A stretch of 64,000 nucleotides of DNA, taken from NCBI GenBank assembly GCA_017559305.1, contig JAFYSP010000003.1:1-64000 (forward strand), given 5' to 3'. The position numbers and the translations under genes were made by a program. Below, piece by piece: positions 26,198 through 33,173 of this stretch (position 1 is its first letter; each line of letters starts with the position of its first letter). Source of the stretch: Clostridia bacterium. GTDB lineage: Bacteria > Bacillota > Clostridia > Oscillospirales > Acutalibacteraceae. Under the pieces are notes generated by a model. It was not told the DNA's origin, ran no database searches, and saw only the letters and a list, made by a program, of their open reading frames with translations.

Positions 26198-26728
26198 TTA
26201 CTGTTCGAGGGCGAGCTGATTAAGTTCAACCTCAACCGGAGTTTCTCTGCCGAACATTGAAATTGTAACGCAAGCAGAATTCTTGCTGACGTCAAGTTCG
26301 GTAACAACACCGGAAAATCCATCCAAGGGACCGCTAATAATCTTAACGGAATCACCAATTGAGTATTTAACTTCGACGCTACGCTTCTCAACGCCGATAT
26401 TAGCAACCTCAGCATCGGTGAGGGGAACGGGCTTGGATCCCGGTCCTACGAAACCGGTAACACCGTGAATGTTGCGGACAACATACCAGGAATCATCGGT
26501 AACTATCATTTTAACGAATACATAACCCGGGAATATCTTGCGGACGTATTCTTTCTCTTTGCCACCATCTGTAATCTCGGTAACGGTTTCAGTAGGTATC
26601 TTCATCTCAAGAACGAGATCCTGCATACCTCTGTTTTCAACCATTTTTTCAAGGTCGGTCATGACCTTGTTTTCATAACCGGAGTAGGTGTGGATGACAT
26701 ACCATTTTGCTTCTGCATGTTCTGACAT
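26198..26728 (-). CDS. nusG: Transcription termination/antitermination protein NusG
   Basis: NusG binds RNA polymerase and modulates pausing, termination and ribosome coupling. The 176-residue product starts AKWYVIHTYSGYENKV, includes RKIFPGYVFVKMI (about residues 62-74) and VTGFVGPGSKPVPLTDAEV, and ends with the KOW domain (GDSVKIISGPLDGFSGVV, about 123-140). Length and domains are standard. GGAGGT precedes the ATG. Confidence 0.98.
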   Translation of the reverse strand: MSEHAEAKWYVIHTYSGYENKVMTDLEKMVENRGMQDLVLEMKIPTETVTEITDGGKEKEYVRKIFPGYVFVKMIVTDDSWYVVRNIHGVTGFVGPGSKPVPLTDAEVANIGVEKRSVEVKYSIGDSVKIISGPLDGFSGVVTELDVSKNSACVTISMFGRETPVEVELNQLALEQ

Positions 26729-26758
26729 AAGCTGACCTCCGTTTTTATCTGGATTTAA

Positions 26759-27439
26759 TTAGCTGATCAAGCCGATAAGAGCGCCGAGACCAAGATCCAA
26801 AAGCCAGACAAATACACCGAAGATTGCGCACATAGCGAGAACGATAAGTGTGTTTTTAGAAACGCTCTTAAGGTTAGGCCATACAATCTTGTGGATTTCT
26901 GCCTTGTATTCGCGGAAGAATTTAGCAACCTTCTTTAAGATGGTGAGCTTTCCTTCTGCTTTAGCGATGATTGAATCTGCAACGAGTTGATGAGCAACGC
27001 TCAAAGCAAATGCTGCGAGAATAACCAAAGCGGTTACAAGAACAAAAGGTGTGTAGGCGATATCAGTAATCTTATCAAAGGGACGGAGATCGAAGAATCT
27101 CCAGGGCTTTGAAAGTGCAACAACCAGCATATAAATACCGGAAACTGCATTTGTTACAATGGTAAACCAACGAGAAGCAACAGAATTTTTCAAAACGTTG
27201 TAACCTGATGCGATAACAGCGATGATAGAAAGAATCATACAGAATATGATTTTAGGAGACTTTGCAAGATTACTTGCAACAGCATCACAGTAACTACCGA
27301 AAGCCATCTGTGCGCCTACAAGACTGTAAGCACTACCATCAGAAAGGTTGAATGTTACAAAGTTTGTGAAAAACAATACAACTCCTGCTACAGAGAAAAC
27401 CAAGGTCAGTACTTTGAGAATGTTGTTTAATACTTTCAT
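26759..27439 (-). CDS. secE: Preprotein translocase SecE with large N-terminal membrane extension
   Basis: The last 60 residues are a normal SecE: an amphipathic segment FFREYKAEIHKIVWPNLKSV (about residues 168-187) followed by one membrane helix. Position between rpmG and nusG confirms the identity. However, the protein is 226 residues, whereas SecE in Firmicutes is usually 60-80. The extra ~160 N-terminal residues contain about four hydrophobic helices (about 6-28, 62-82, 92-112 and 132-155). The reading frame is continuous and AGGAGG, overlapping the rpmG stop, directs translation from the ATG at 27439 (a second ATG at 27442 is possible). This is a genuine extension, not an annotation artefact of the start site. 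Confidence 0.93.
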   Translation of the reverse strand: MKVLNNILKVLTLVFSVAGVVLFFTNFVTFNLSDGSAYSLVGAQMAFGSYCDAVASNLAKSPKIIFCMILSIIAVIASGYNVLKNSVASRWFTIVTNAVSGIYMLVVALSKPWRFFDLRPFDKITDIAYTPFVLVTALVILAAFALSVAHQLVADSIIAKAEGKLTILKKVAKFFREYKAEIHKIVWPNLKSVSKNTLIVLAMCAIFGVFVWLLDLGLGALIGLIS

Positions 27440-27450
27440 CATATACCTCC

Positions 27451-27600
27451 TTACTTTGTTTCCTTGTGAAGAGTGTGCTTCTTGCAGAAGGGGCAGTACT
27501 TGTTCATTTCAAGTCTGTCCGGGTCATTCTTCTTGTTCTTCATTGTGTTGTAATTGCGCTGCTTGCACTCAGTACAAGCCAATGTGATTTTTACTCTCAT
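27451..27600 (-). CDS. rpmG: 50S ribosomal protein L33
   Basis: A 49-residue protein beginning [17 protein letters not shown] and containing [22 protein letters not shown]. Two CxxC pairs (about residues 9-12 and 36-39) make it the zinc-binding form of L33. GGGAGGTG lies six bases upstream of the ATG. It is first in the operon before secE, the usual clostridial order. It is small enough to be missed by length filters. Confidence 0.95.
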   Translation of the reverse strand: MRVKITLACTECKQRNYNTMKNKKNDPDRLEMNKYCPFCKKHTLHKETK

Positions 27601-27601
27601 T

Positions 27602-27761
27602 TGACGGCACCTCCCGTTTTACGGAAATAAATATGTTCCCCCGAAAATAGGGGACAAAGGCCTCCCTCATCGGACTTATTATTCCAACCCAAAAGGGTCG
27701 AAGCGATATGGAATTGTCAGTCCGCAGATCTTTCCAAAAAAAAAGACCCATTTGCAGAGGT
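27602..27761 (-). promoter_or_regulatory. Structured 160-base leader of the rpmG-secE-nusG operon
   Basis: The minus-strand leader contains a nested hairpin (GGACT/AGTCC, ATTCC/GGAAT, ACCC/GGGT; 27723-27672) and a second hairpin GTCCCC...GGGGGAAC (about 27655-27632) before the rpmG ribosome-binding site. No poly-T follows, so it is not an obvious terminator. A long structured leader suggests post-transcriptional control. Class not recognised. Confidence 0.4.
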
Positions 27762-27767
27762 ACAAGA

Positions 27768-27796
27768 ATTATATCACAACCTCCGCTCAAGGTCAA
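27768..27796 (-). promoter_or_regulatory. Promoter of the rpmG-secE-nusG-rplK-rplA operon
   Basis: Minus strand TTGACC (27796-27791), 17 bases, TATAAT (27773-27768). Confidence 0.8.
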
Positions 27797-27871
27797 GCAT
27801 TTTTTTCACGAAATTATAAAACTAAATTAAGTTGTCTTTATATATAATATACATATTTAAAATGGCAACCG

Positions 27872-28351
27872 CTACTTATGGTAGTTTCCGCCCTCAATTA
27901 TCTTAAAAGCCCTATATATCTGCTCTAAAAGCATAAGTCGGGCAAGTTGGTGCGGAAAGGTCATTTCCGACATAGAAAATTTGATTTTTCCCTTGGATTT
28001 CACCTTGTCGGACAGTCCGTAAGACCCGCCGATAATAAAACAGACCTCACTGATTCCACTGTTTGCGGTCGATTTTAACAGGTCGGCTAAAGAGGTGCTG
28101 GGCATCTGTTTTCCCTCAATGCAAAGGGGTAAAACAAGCGCTCTCGAAGGGATTTTTGCAACTATTCTTTCGCCCTCGTTTTCTATTGCGGCGGCAATAG
28201 AGGATGGAGATGACTCGTCTGCTTTGGTCGGCGCCAATTCGACTATGTTCAGATTACAGTAACCTGATAATCTTTTTGCATATTCACTGTATCCGTCGGC
28301 AAGGTATTTTTCCTTTGCTTTGCCGACTGCGATGATAGTTACCTTCAGCAT
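27872..28351 (-). CDS. rlmH: 23S rRNA pseudouridine(1915) N3-methyltransferase RlmH
   Basis: RlmH is a SPOUT methyltransferase that methylates pseudouridine 1915 in helix 69 of 23S rRNA using S-adenosylmethionine. The 159-residue product, the exact family length, starts MLKVTIIAVGKAKEKYL, has ALVLPLCIEGKQMPS and the knot motif FIIGGSYGLSDKV (about residues 101-113), and ends with FPHQLARLMLLEQIYRAFKI and HK. The ATG at 28351 follows AGGAGA; upstream in-frame codons overlap the preceding gene and are unlikely to be used. It is last in the murA-hydrolase-rlmH run. Confidence 0.95.
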   Translation of the reverse strand: MLKVTIIAVGKAKEKYLADGYSEYAKRLSGYCNLNIVELAPTKADESSPSSIAAAIENEGERIVAKIPSRALVLPLCIEGKQMPSTSLADLLKSTANSGISEVCFIIGGSYGLSDKVKSKGKIKFSMSEMTFPHQLARLMLLEQIYRAFKIIEGGNYHK

Positions 28352-28359
28352 ATTTTCTC

Positions 28360-29142
28360 CTAAATTGATATGATTTTGTTTCCGCAAGGGGCTGCAACGG
28401 TCAGAAGATAGTCCTCGTTTTCAATAAATCCGTTTGAAATAAGAGCGCCGACTGCGGCGGTTTTTGCGATTTCGGGACGATTGTTTTCTTCGCTTAAATG
28501 CGCGAGAATGAACCTCGTCGTACCGCTTTTTAACAATGCTGAAAGTTCACTTGCACAAGCGGTGTTGGAAAGGTGACCCAACTTTGATGAAATTCGCATT
28601 TTGAGTTCAATTGGGTAAGGTCCCGAATTGAGCATCGAAATATCGTGATTAGACTCAAGAACGACCGTTTTACAACCCGTTATTGCGTTTCTGACCTCAT
28701 CTGAAACGTAACCCAAATCGGTGCAAACGGCTACTTTTTCCCCGTTCGGAAGCGTCACGGTATAACCGCAGGAACCGGGGGAATCGTGAGAGGTGAAAAA
28801 TCTTGAAATTTCCATATCTGCAGCGGTGGTGCAATTTTCAATATTTATTGTTGCACCTGCAGGTAAACGGTTGCATCTTATCAGTTCCGCAAAGGTTTTT
28901 TCAGATGCAAAAATCGGTATGTTGTGATGCTTTGTGAGTGTCTGAAGACCTGATATGTGATCGGTGTGGGAATGGGTTATAAAAACACCCTTGATACTGT
29001 CAATATCAACGCCTTTTTCATTAAGGGCAGATACAAGTTTTTTTGCACTGACACCAACGTCCACAAGGATTCCGCCACCTTGGGCGCCTATGTATGTACT
29101 GTTGCCTTTGCTTGAAGAAAAAAGAGGACATACCTTTGCCAT
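28360..29142 (-). CDS. WalJ/YycJ-like metallo-beta-lactamase-fold hydrolase
   Basis: The 260-residue protein carries the binuclear-metal motif FITHSHTDHISGL (about residues 53-65), the later HDSPGSCGY and ESNHD ligands, and the ending LAHLSEENN. This pattern is that of YycJ/WalJ, a presumed 5'-3' exonuclease linked to cell-wall stress and mutation control in Firmicutes. GAGGTG lies five bases before the ATG. A terminator hairpin lies between it and murA, yet it is followed closely by rlmH, so it may have its own promoter or depend on readthrough. Confidence 0.85.
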   Translation of the reverse strand: MAKVCPLFSSSKGNSTYIGAQGGGILVDVGVSAKKLVSALNEKGVDIDSIKGVFITHSHTDHISGLQTLTKHHNIPIFASEKTFAELIRCNRLPAGATINIENCTTAADMEISRFFTSHDSPGSCGYTVTLPNGEKVAVCTDLGYVSDEVRNAITGCKTVVLESNHDISMLNSGPYPIELKMRISSKLGHLSNTACASELSALLKSGTTRFILAHLSEENNRPEIAKTAAVGALISNGFIENEDYLLTVAAPCGNKIISI

Positions 29143-29165
29143 TTCGACACCTCACTTTCAAAAAT

Positions 29166-29189
29166 ATGGCTGTCCTTTGGGACAGCCAT
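29166..29189 (-). terminator. Intrinsic terminator after murA
   Basis: ATGGCTGTCC pairs with GGACAGCCAT; on the minus strand ATTTTTG follows. Confidence 0.8.
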
Positions 29190-29194
29190 TCGTT

Positions 29195-30481
29195 TTATAA
29201 CGCCTTTTTTTGAGCATCAACGTCGGTGTAAGTGACACGCTTAATGTCTGCGCCTACGTTTTTGAGTTTTTCAACTATATCTTCATAACCTCTGTCGATG
29301 TATTTGATGTTTTTAATCTCAGTTGTACCCTGTGCTACAAGCCCTGCAATAACCATCGCGGCACCTGCTCTAAGGTCGGTAGCTATTACGTGAGCGGATT
29401 TGAGCTTGTCCACTCCGTTTATCATAGCAACCTTTCCGTCAACCTTAATATCTGCGCCCATGAGAGTAAGTTGGTCAACGTACTTGAATCTGTTGTCCCA
29501 GACGCTTTCTGTCATAACACTGACTCCGTCTGCAATAGCAAGAAGGGTTGTCATCTGAGGCTGCATATCGGTCGGGAAACCGGGATGAACCTGTGTAGTT
29601 ACGTTGCATTTTTTAGGACGGTTTGTGCAACAAACTCTTATTTCTTCGTCATATTCCTCAATGGTAACGCCTGCTTCCATAAGTTTTGCAGAAATGGATT
29701 CAAGGTGCTTGGGAATGACGTTTTTAATAAGCACGTTTCCGCCCGTAGCAGCGGCGGCAACCATATAAGTGCCTGCTTCAATCTGGTCGGGAATAATGCT
29801 GTACGAGGTGCCCAAAAGTTTATCAACACCTCTTATTTTAACAACCGAAGTACCTGCGCCCATAATGTCAGCGCCCATCGAGTTCAAGAAGTTCGCAAGG
29901 TCAACAATATGAGGCTCTTTTGCCGCATTGTCAATTATTGTAAGACCCTTTGCCTTAACTGCCGCCAACATAATGTTAACGGTAGCGCCGACACTTGCCT
30001 TGTCAAGATAAATTGCAGAACCTACGAGTGTTTCGGCTCTTGCGTCTACCATTCCGTTATCAATAGTAACCTCTGCGCCGAGTGCCTGAAAACCTTTGAT
30101 ATGCTGATCGATAGGACGCACACCGAAATCGCATCCGCCTGGAGGTGCGATTTTTGCTTTTCCGAAACGGGCAAGCATAGCGCCGATAAAGTAACTTGAC
30201 GCTCTCATTCCCGAAGTCATAGAGAAGGGAAGAATCCAGGAATTGACACCGCGGCAGTCAATCTCAACGGTGTGAGCGTTGATAGACTTTATATCAGCGC
30301 CGATGTCACTTAAAATACGTATCATCGAAGATACGTCCGAAATGTTAGGAAGATTTTCCAAACGGCAAACGCCGTCACTTAATAAAACAGCGGGGATAAT
30401 GGCAACAGCGGCATTTTTTGCACCACTGATTTCAATCTCGCCGACAAGCTTTTTGCCGCCGTTAATAACGATTTTTTCCAT
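29195..30481 (-). CDS. murA: UDP-N-acetylglucosamine 1-carboxyvinyltransferase
   Basis: MurA transfers enolpyruvate from PEP to UDP-GlcNAc, the first committed step of peptidoglycan synthesis. The 428-residue product has the two inside-out alpha/beta domains. It opens with INGGKKLVGEIEISGAKNA, and the catalytic cysteine (fosfomycin target) is present in PPGGCDFGVRPID (about residues 117-129). FPTDMQPQ and DLRAGAAMVIAG follow as expected. AGGAGG precedes the ATG. Its promoter carries a perfect inverted repeat filling the spacer. Confidence 0.97.
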   Translation of the reverse strand: MEKIVINGGKKLVGEIEISGAKNAAVAIIPAVLLSDGVCRLENLPNISDVSSMIRILSDIGADIKSINAHTVEIDCRGVNSWILPFSMTSGMRASSYFIGAMLARFGKAKIAPPGGCDFGVRPIDQHIKGFQALGAEVTIDNGMVDARAETLVGSAIYLDKASVGATVNIMLAAVKAKGLTIIDNAAKEPHIVDLANFLNSMGADIMGAGTSVVKIRGVDKLLGTSYSIIPDQIEAGTYMVAAAATGGNVLIKNVIPKHLESISAKLMEAGVTIEEYDEEIRVCCTNRPKKCNVTTQVHPGFPTDMQPQMTTLLAIADGVSVMTESVWDNRFKYVDQLTLMGADIKVDGKVAMINGVDKLKSAHVIATDLRAGAAMVIAGLVAQGTTEIKNIKYIDRGYEDIVEKLKNVGADIKRVTYTDVDAQKKAL

Positions 30482-30583
30482 TTTCTACCCTCCTGTTGCC
30501 AGATTATCAATAGTATTAACTGTAATATGCAAAAATAAGCATATCAACTTAAAACCACATTATATTGGATATATACCCATAAA

Positions 30584-30612
30584 ATTATACACATATTTTG
30601 TGTATATGTCAA
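30584..30612 (-). promoter_or_regulatory. Consensus promoter of murA
   Basis: Minus strand TTGACA (30612-30607), 17 bases, TATAAT (30589-30584). Confidence 0.85.
30586..30606. promoter_or_regulatory. Perfect inverted repeat (likely operator) in the murA promoter
   Basis: TATACACA, five bases, TGTGTATA. The repeat fills the promoter spacer and runs into the -10 box, the classic position for a repressor site. No repressor gene is adjacent. Confidence 0.6.
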
Positions 30613-30653
30613 TAAGATAAAAGACGTATTTTGTAAATTAAAGCCAAAAAATA

Positions 30654-31619
30654 TTAATTTGTGTTGTCTTTATCTTCAAGGTGAGATTTTTCAATGTTGT
30701 ATCGTGGACGTTGCTTGGATTCGATATAGATTTTTCCGACGTATTTTCCGATAAGACCAACGCTTATAAGTTGCACTCCGCCCAAGAACCAAATGGATAG
30801 CATAAGTGAGGTCCAACCCGGCACTGTTGTGCCTGCAAAATGCGCTACAAGAGCATAAATCATAGCTGCAAGAGTGAGTATTACGATTATAAAACCAAGC
30901 CCTAAAATGAGGGTTATCGGCTTTGCGCTGAATGAGGTAATTCCCTCAAAAGCAAAGGCAATCATTTTGCGTAAAGGATACTTTGATTCACCTGCAACCC
31001 GCTTTGTTCTTGCGTACTCAACCATGGCGGTTTTGTAACCTATCAAAGGCACGATTCCGCGCAAAAACATATTGCGTTCGTTATATTTAAGGAGTTGTTT
31101 TACGGCTCGCTTGCTCATCAGTCTGAAATCGGCGTGATTGTATACCGTTTTTGCTCCCATTACGTTCATAATTTTATAAAAACCTTGAGCGGTTGTGCGC
31201 TTGAAAAAAGAGTCGTTTTTACGGCTTGAACGCACTCCGTAGACGATGTCGCAACCATCGTTATAAGCGTCAATCATCTTCTCGATTACACGCTCGTCAT
31301 CCTGTAAATCAGCGTCGATTGTGACGGTAATATCAGCAATTTCCGACACCGCCTCAAGACCTGCCAGAAGGGCGTTTTGATGCCCTGAATTTGCTGCAAG
31401 TTTGAGTCCTTTTGTGTAGTTGTCAGATTGATTTTTTTCCTCGATAATTTCCCATGTTCTGTCGCTGCTTCCGTCATCAACGTAGAGAGCAAAACTGTCG
31501 AAATCTATCTTCCTTTCACTCATCAAATCGCAAAGCAACGAGTTGATTCTTTGTATAGTCATTGGCAGAACTTCCTGTTCGTTGTAACAGGGGATTATTA
31601 TAGCAAGTTTTGTGCTCAT
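30654..31619 (-). CDS. Family 2 glycosyltransferase with two C-terminal membrane helices
   Basis: This 321-residue protein resembles GtrB/dolichol-phosphate-mannose-synthase-like enzymes that load a sugar from a nucleotide donor onto polyprenyl phosphate at the membrane. The N-terminal GT-A domain has LAIIIPCYNEQEVLP, YVDDGSSDRTWE (about residues 46-57) and the metal-binding DADLQDDERVIEKM (about 102-115). Two hydrophobic helices (about 235-258 and 272-295) anchor it. The start at 31619 has AAGGAG eight bases upstream. It is monocistronic. Which sugar is transferred cannot be told from sequence. Confidence 0.88.
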   Translation of the reverse strand: MSTKLAIIIPCYNEQEVLPMTIQRINSLLCDLMSERKIDFDSFALYVDDGSSDRTWEIIEEKNQSDNYTKGLKLAANSGHQNALLAGLEAVSEIADITVTIDADLQDDERVIEKMIDAYNDGCDIVYGVRSSRKNDSFFKRTTAQGFYKIMNVMGAKTVYNHADFRLMSKRAVKQLLKYNERNMFLRGIVPLIGYKTAMVEYARTKRVAGESKYPLRKMIAFAFEGITSFSAKPITLILGLGFIIVILTLAAMIYALVAHFAGTTVPGWTSLMLSIWFLGGVQLISVGLIGKYVGKIYIESKQRPRYNIEKSHLEDKDNTN

Positions 31620-31651
31620 TTTTTTCTCCTTGATTTTGGAAATATAATTGT

Positions 31652-31680
31652 ATTTTACCACATAATTTGCATTTTGGCAA
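31652..31680 (-). promoter_or_regulatory. Promoter of the membrane glycosyltransferase gene
   Basis: Minus strand TTGCCA (31680-31675), 17 bases, TAAAAT (31657-31652). Confidence 0.6.
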
Positions 31681-31753
31681 CCGATAGCCGTAAAATGTTA
31701 TTATTTATATAATAATTATTGACAAAATAATTACTTTTTAGAAAAAATAATTA

Positions 31754-31782
31754 TAGACATTAAGTTTGTAGTGTGATATAAT
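31754..31782 (+). promoter_or_regulatory. Promoter of the hydrogenase operon
   Basis: TAGACA (31754-31759), 17 bases, TATAAT (31777-31782). The leader to the first start is about 60 bases. I found no full Rex-type palindrome here. Confidence 0.6.
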
Positions 31783-31849
31783 TTTAACAAGGTGCGGTCA
31801 AATATATAAAAACCGCATCAAGAGCAAATTACATTAGGAGGAAAGTAAT

Positions 31850-32344
31850 ATGAAAAAGAAGCTCGGAACATTACCTTTTAAGGGTACCGCAGAGCAGGAA
31901 GCACAGCTCAAAGCGGTAATCGATGCGAACAAGTCCGATTCCAGCCGTCTTATTGCAGTTATGCAGCAGGCACAGGATATTTACGGATACCTTCCCATCG
32001 AAGTTCAGAGAATGATCGCAGAGGGAATGGGAGTATCATCCGAAAAGGTTTACGGAGTTGCTACTTTCTATGCTCAGTTCTCCCTCGCACCTAAGGGCAA
32101 ATACAATATCGCAGTTTGCCTTGGAACTGCTTGCTACGTTAAGGGTTCAGGTGATCTTTTCGATAAACTCAGTGAGAAACTCGGTATCGGTGCTGACGAA
32201 TGCACAGAGGACGGTATGTACAGTCTTTCTGCAACTCGTTGTATCGGTGCATGCGGTCTTGCTCCGGTTCTTACTGTTAACGAAGACGTTTACGGAAGAC
32301 TCACTGTTGACGATATTGACGGAATTCTCGCAAAATATAACTAA
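31850..32344 (+). CDS. hydC: NuoE-like 2Fe-2S subunit of NAD-dependent hydrogenase (HydC)
   Basis: This 164-residue thioredoxin-fold ferredoxin subunit corresponds to HydC/HndA of trimeric or tetrameric [FeFe]-hydrogenases and to NuoE of complex I. The helical N-terminus (LIAVMQQAQDIYGYLP) leads to the 2Fe-2S cysteines in CLGTACYVKG (about residues 87-96) and RCIGACGLAP (about 127-136). It passes electrons between the flavin subunit and ferredoxin or hydrogenase subunits in the cytoplasm. It opens a ten-gene operon that closes with HydB and HydA. AGGAGG precedes the ATG. Confidence 0.93.
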   Translation: MKKKLGTLPFKGTAEQEAQLKAVIDANKSDSSRLIAVMQQAQDIYGYLPIEVQRMIAEGMGVSSEKVYGVATFYAQFSLAPKGKYNIAVCLGTACYVKGSGDLFDKLSEKLGIGADECTEDGMYSLSATRCIGACGLAPVLTVNEDVYGRLTVDDIDGILAKYN

Positions 32345-32371
32345 TACCTGTTTTGAAAGGAATCAAACGGT

Positions 32372-32728
32372 ATGAAGATTGTTACTATCAAGGAACTGTT
32401 GGAAGCCGATGTTGTGTGTAACGGAGAAATGCTCGGCGAAGAGGTTTATTCAGCTTGCGGTAGCGACATGATGAGTGACGTGCTCGCTTATGTTAAAGAT
32501 CAGGCGGTATTACTCACAGGTCTTGTAAATTCTCAGGTAATTCGCACAGCAGTTATGATGGATATGAGATGCATCGTATTTGTCCGCTCGAAAGTTCCCA
32601 CACCCGAAATGGTGAGACTTGCCGAGGAGAGCGGATTGGTGGTTCTCACAACGAAAAAAAGAATGTACGAGGCCTGTGGCATTTTATATAGCAACGGTCT
32701 TGTAGGAAACAAAGTGAAAAATGTCTGA
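32372..32728 (+). CDS. DRTGG-domain protein, first copy
   Basis: A 118-residue single-domain protein of the DRTGG type, a Rossmann-like module otherwise found in phosphotransacetylases and CBS-domain proteins. The N-terminal GEMLGEEVYSACGSDMMSDVLAY and the central ALLTGLVNSQVIRTAVM-like segment (about residues 45-62) mark the family. It has two cysteines but no cluster motif. Its paralogue lies three genes downstream. Their constant company with bifurcating hydrogenases suggests a regulatory or ligand-sensing role, not shown biochemically. It overlaps the next gene by eight bases. Confidence 0.8.
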   Translation: MKIVTIKELLEADVVCNGEMLGEEVYSACGSDMMSDVLAYVKDQAVLLTGLVNSQVIRTAVMMDMRCIVFVRSKVPTPEMVRLAEESGLVVLTTKKRMYEACGILYSNGLVGNKVKNV

Positions 32729-33146
32729 GTCAGTAACATTTCGCTTTGAGGTTGACGGCTCTGATTTTACTTCGGCAGGTCAGGCGTCAGTTCTTGTTAA
32801 AAAGCATCTGCGTCAACTTGGTATTGATCCCGAGATAATCCGCAGAGTATCTATTGCGATGTATGAAGGCGAGATAAATATGGTTATCCATGCAGGCGGT
32901 GGCGAAGCATTCGTTACCGTAAGCGAAGAGGATATAACCATACTCCTTTCGGATAAAGGTCCCGGTATTGCCGATATTGATAAGGCAATGCAGGAAGGCT
33001 ATTCAACCGCTACTGATAACGTCCGTTCGTTAGGGTTCGGCGCAGGAATGGGACTTCCCAACATGAAGCGCTATACCGATAGTATGGATATCAAATCAGA
33101 AGTCGGCGTCGGAACAGATATAACAATGAAGGTTAACCTTATTTAA
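32721..33146 (+). CDS. Anti-sigma-factor-type (RsbW-like) ATPase
   Basis: A 141-residue GHKL-fold ATP-binding protein like SpoIIAB/RsbW serine kinases. The N-box YEGEINMVIHAGGG (about residues 50-63), G1 box LSDKGPGIADID (about 77-88) and G2-like LGFGAGMGLPNMKRY (about 104-118) are visible. The N-box has EINM rather than the usual E-x-x-x-N-A pattern, which may alter catalysis. Such proteins bind or phosphorylate partner proteins; here the likely partners are encoded in the same operon. It overlaps the DRTGG gene, implying translational coupling. Confidence 0.82.
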   Translation: MSESVTFRFEVDGSDFTSAGQASVLVKKHLRQLGIDPEIIRRVSIAMYEGEINMVIHAGGGEAFVTVSEEDITILLSDKGPGIADIDKAMQEGYSTATDNVRSLGFGAGMGLPNMKRYTDSMDIKSEVGVGTDITMKVNLI

Positions 33147-33173
33147 TAAAATCAAACCGGCAGGTGTGTAATT

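Noticed and set aside
27569..27796. Minus-strand open frame across the rpmG leader
   Set aside because: It begins at the -35 box of the rpmG promoter and overlaps rpmG in another frame, so it cannot be transcribed as a complete gene from that promoter.
29210..30199. Plus-strand open frame (329 codons) opposite murA
   Set aside because: Antisense shadow of a conserved gene; unusual composition and no start signal.
30525..30544. ATATGC-N8-GCATAT inverted repeat in the murA leader
   Set aside because: Arms of six bases in A/T-rich DNA are expected by chance and it lies downstream of the promoter; the 8-bp repeat inside the promoter is the stronger signal.
31719..31747. TTGACA at 31719 as the hydrogenase -35 box
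   Set aside because: No acceptable -10 box lies 16-18 bases downstream; the TAGACA/TATAAT pair at 31754-31782 is better.
31700..31850. Possible Rex operator at the hydrogenase promoter
   Set aside because: Only isolated TTGACA- and TTAACAA-like half-sites are present; no full TTGTTAA-N4-TTAACAA palindrome.
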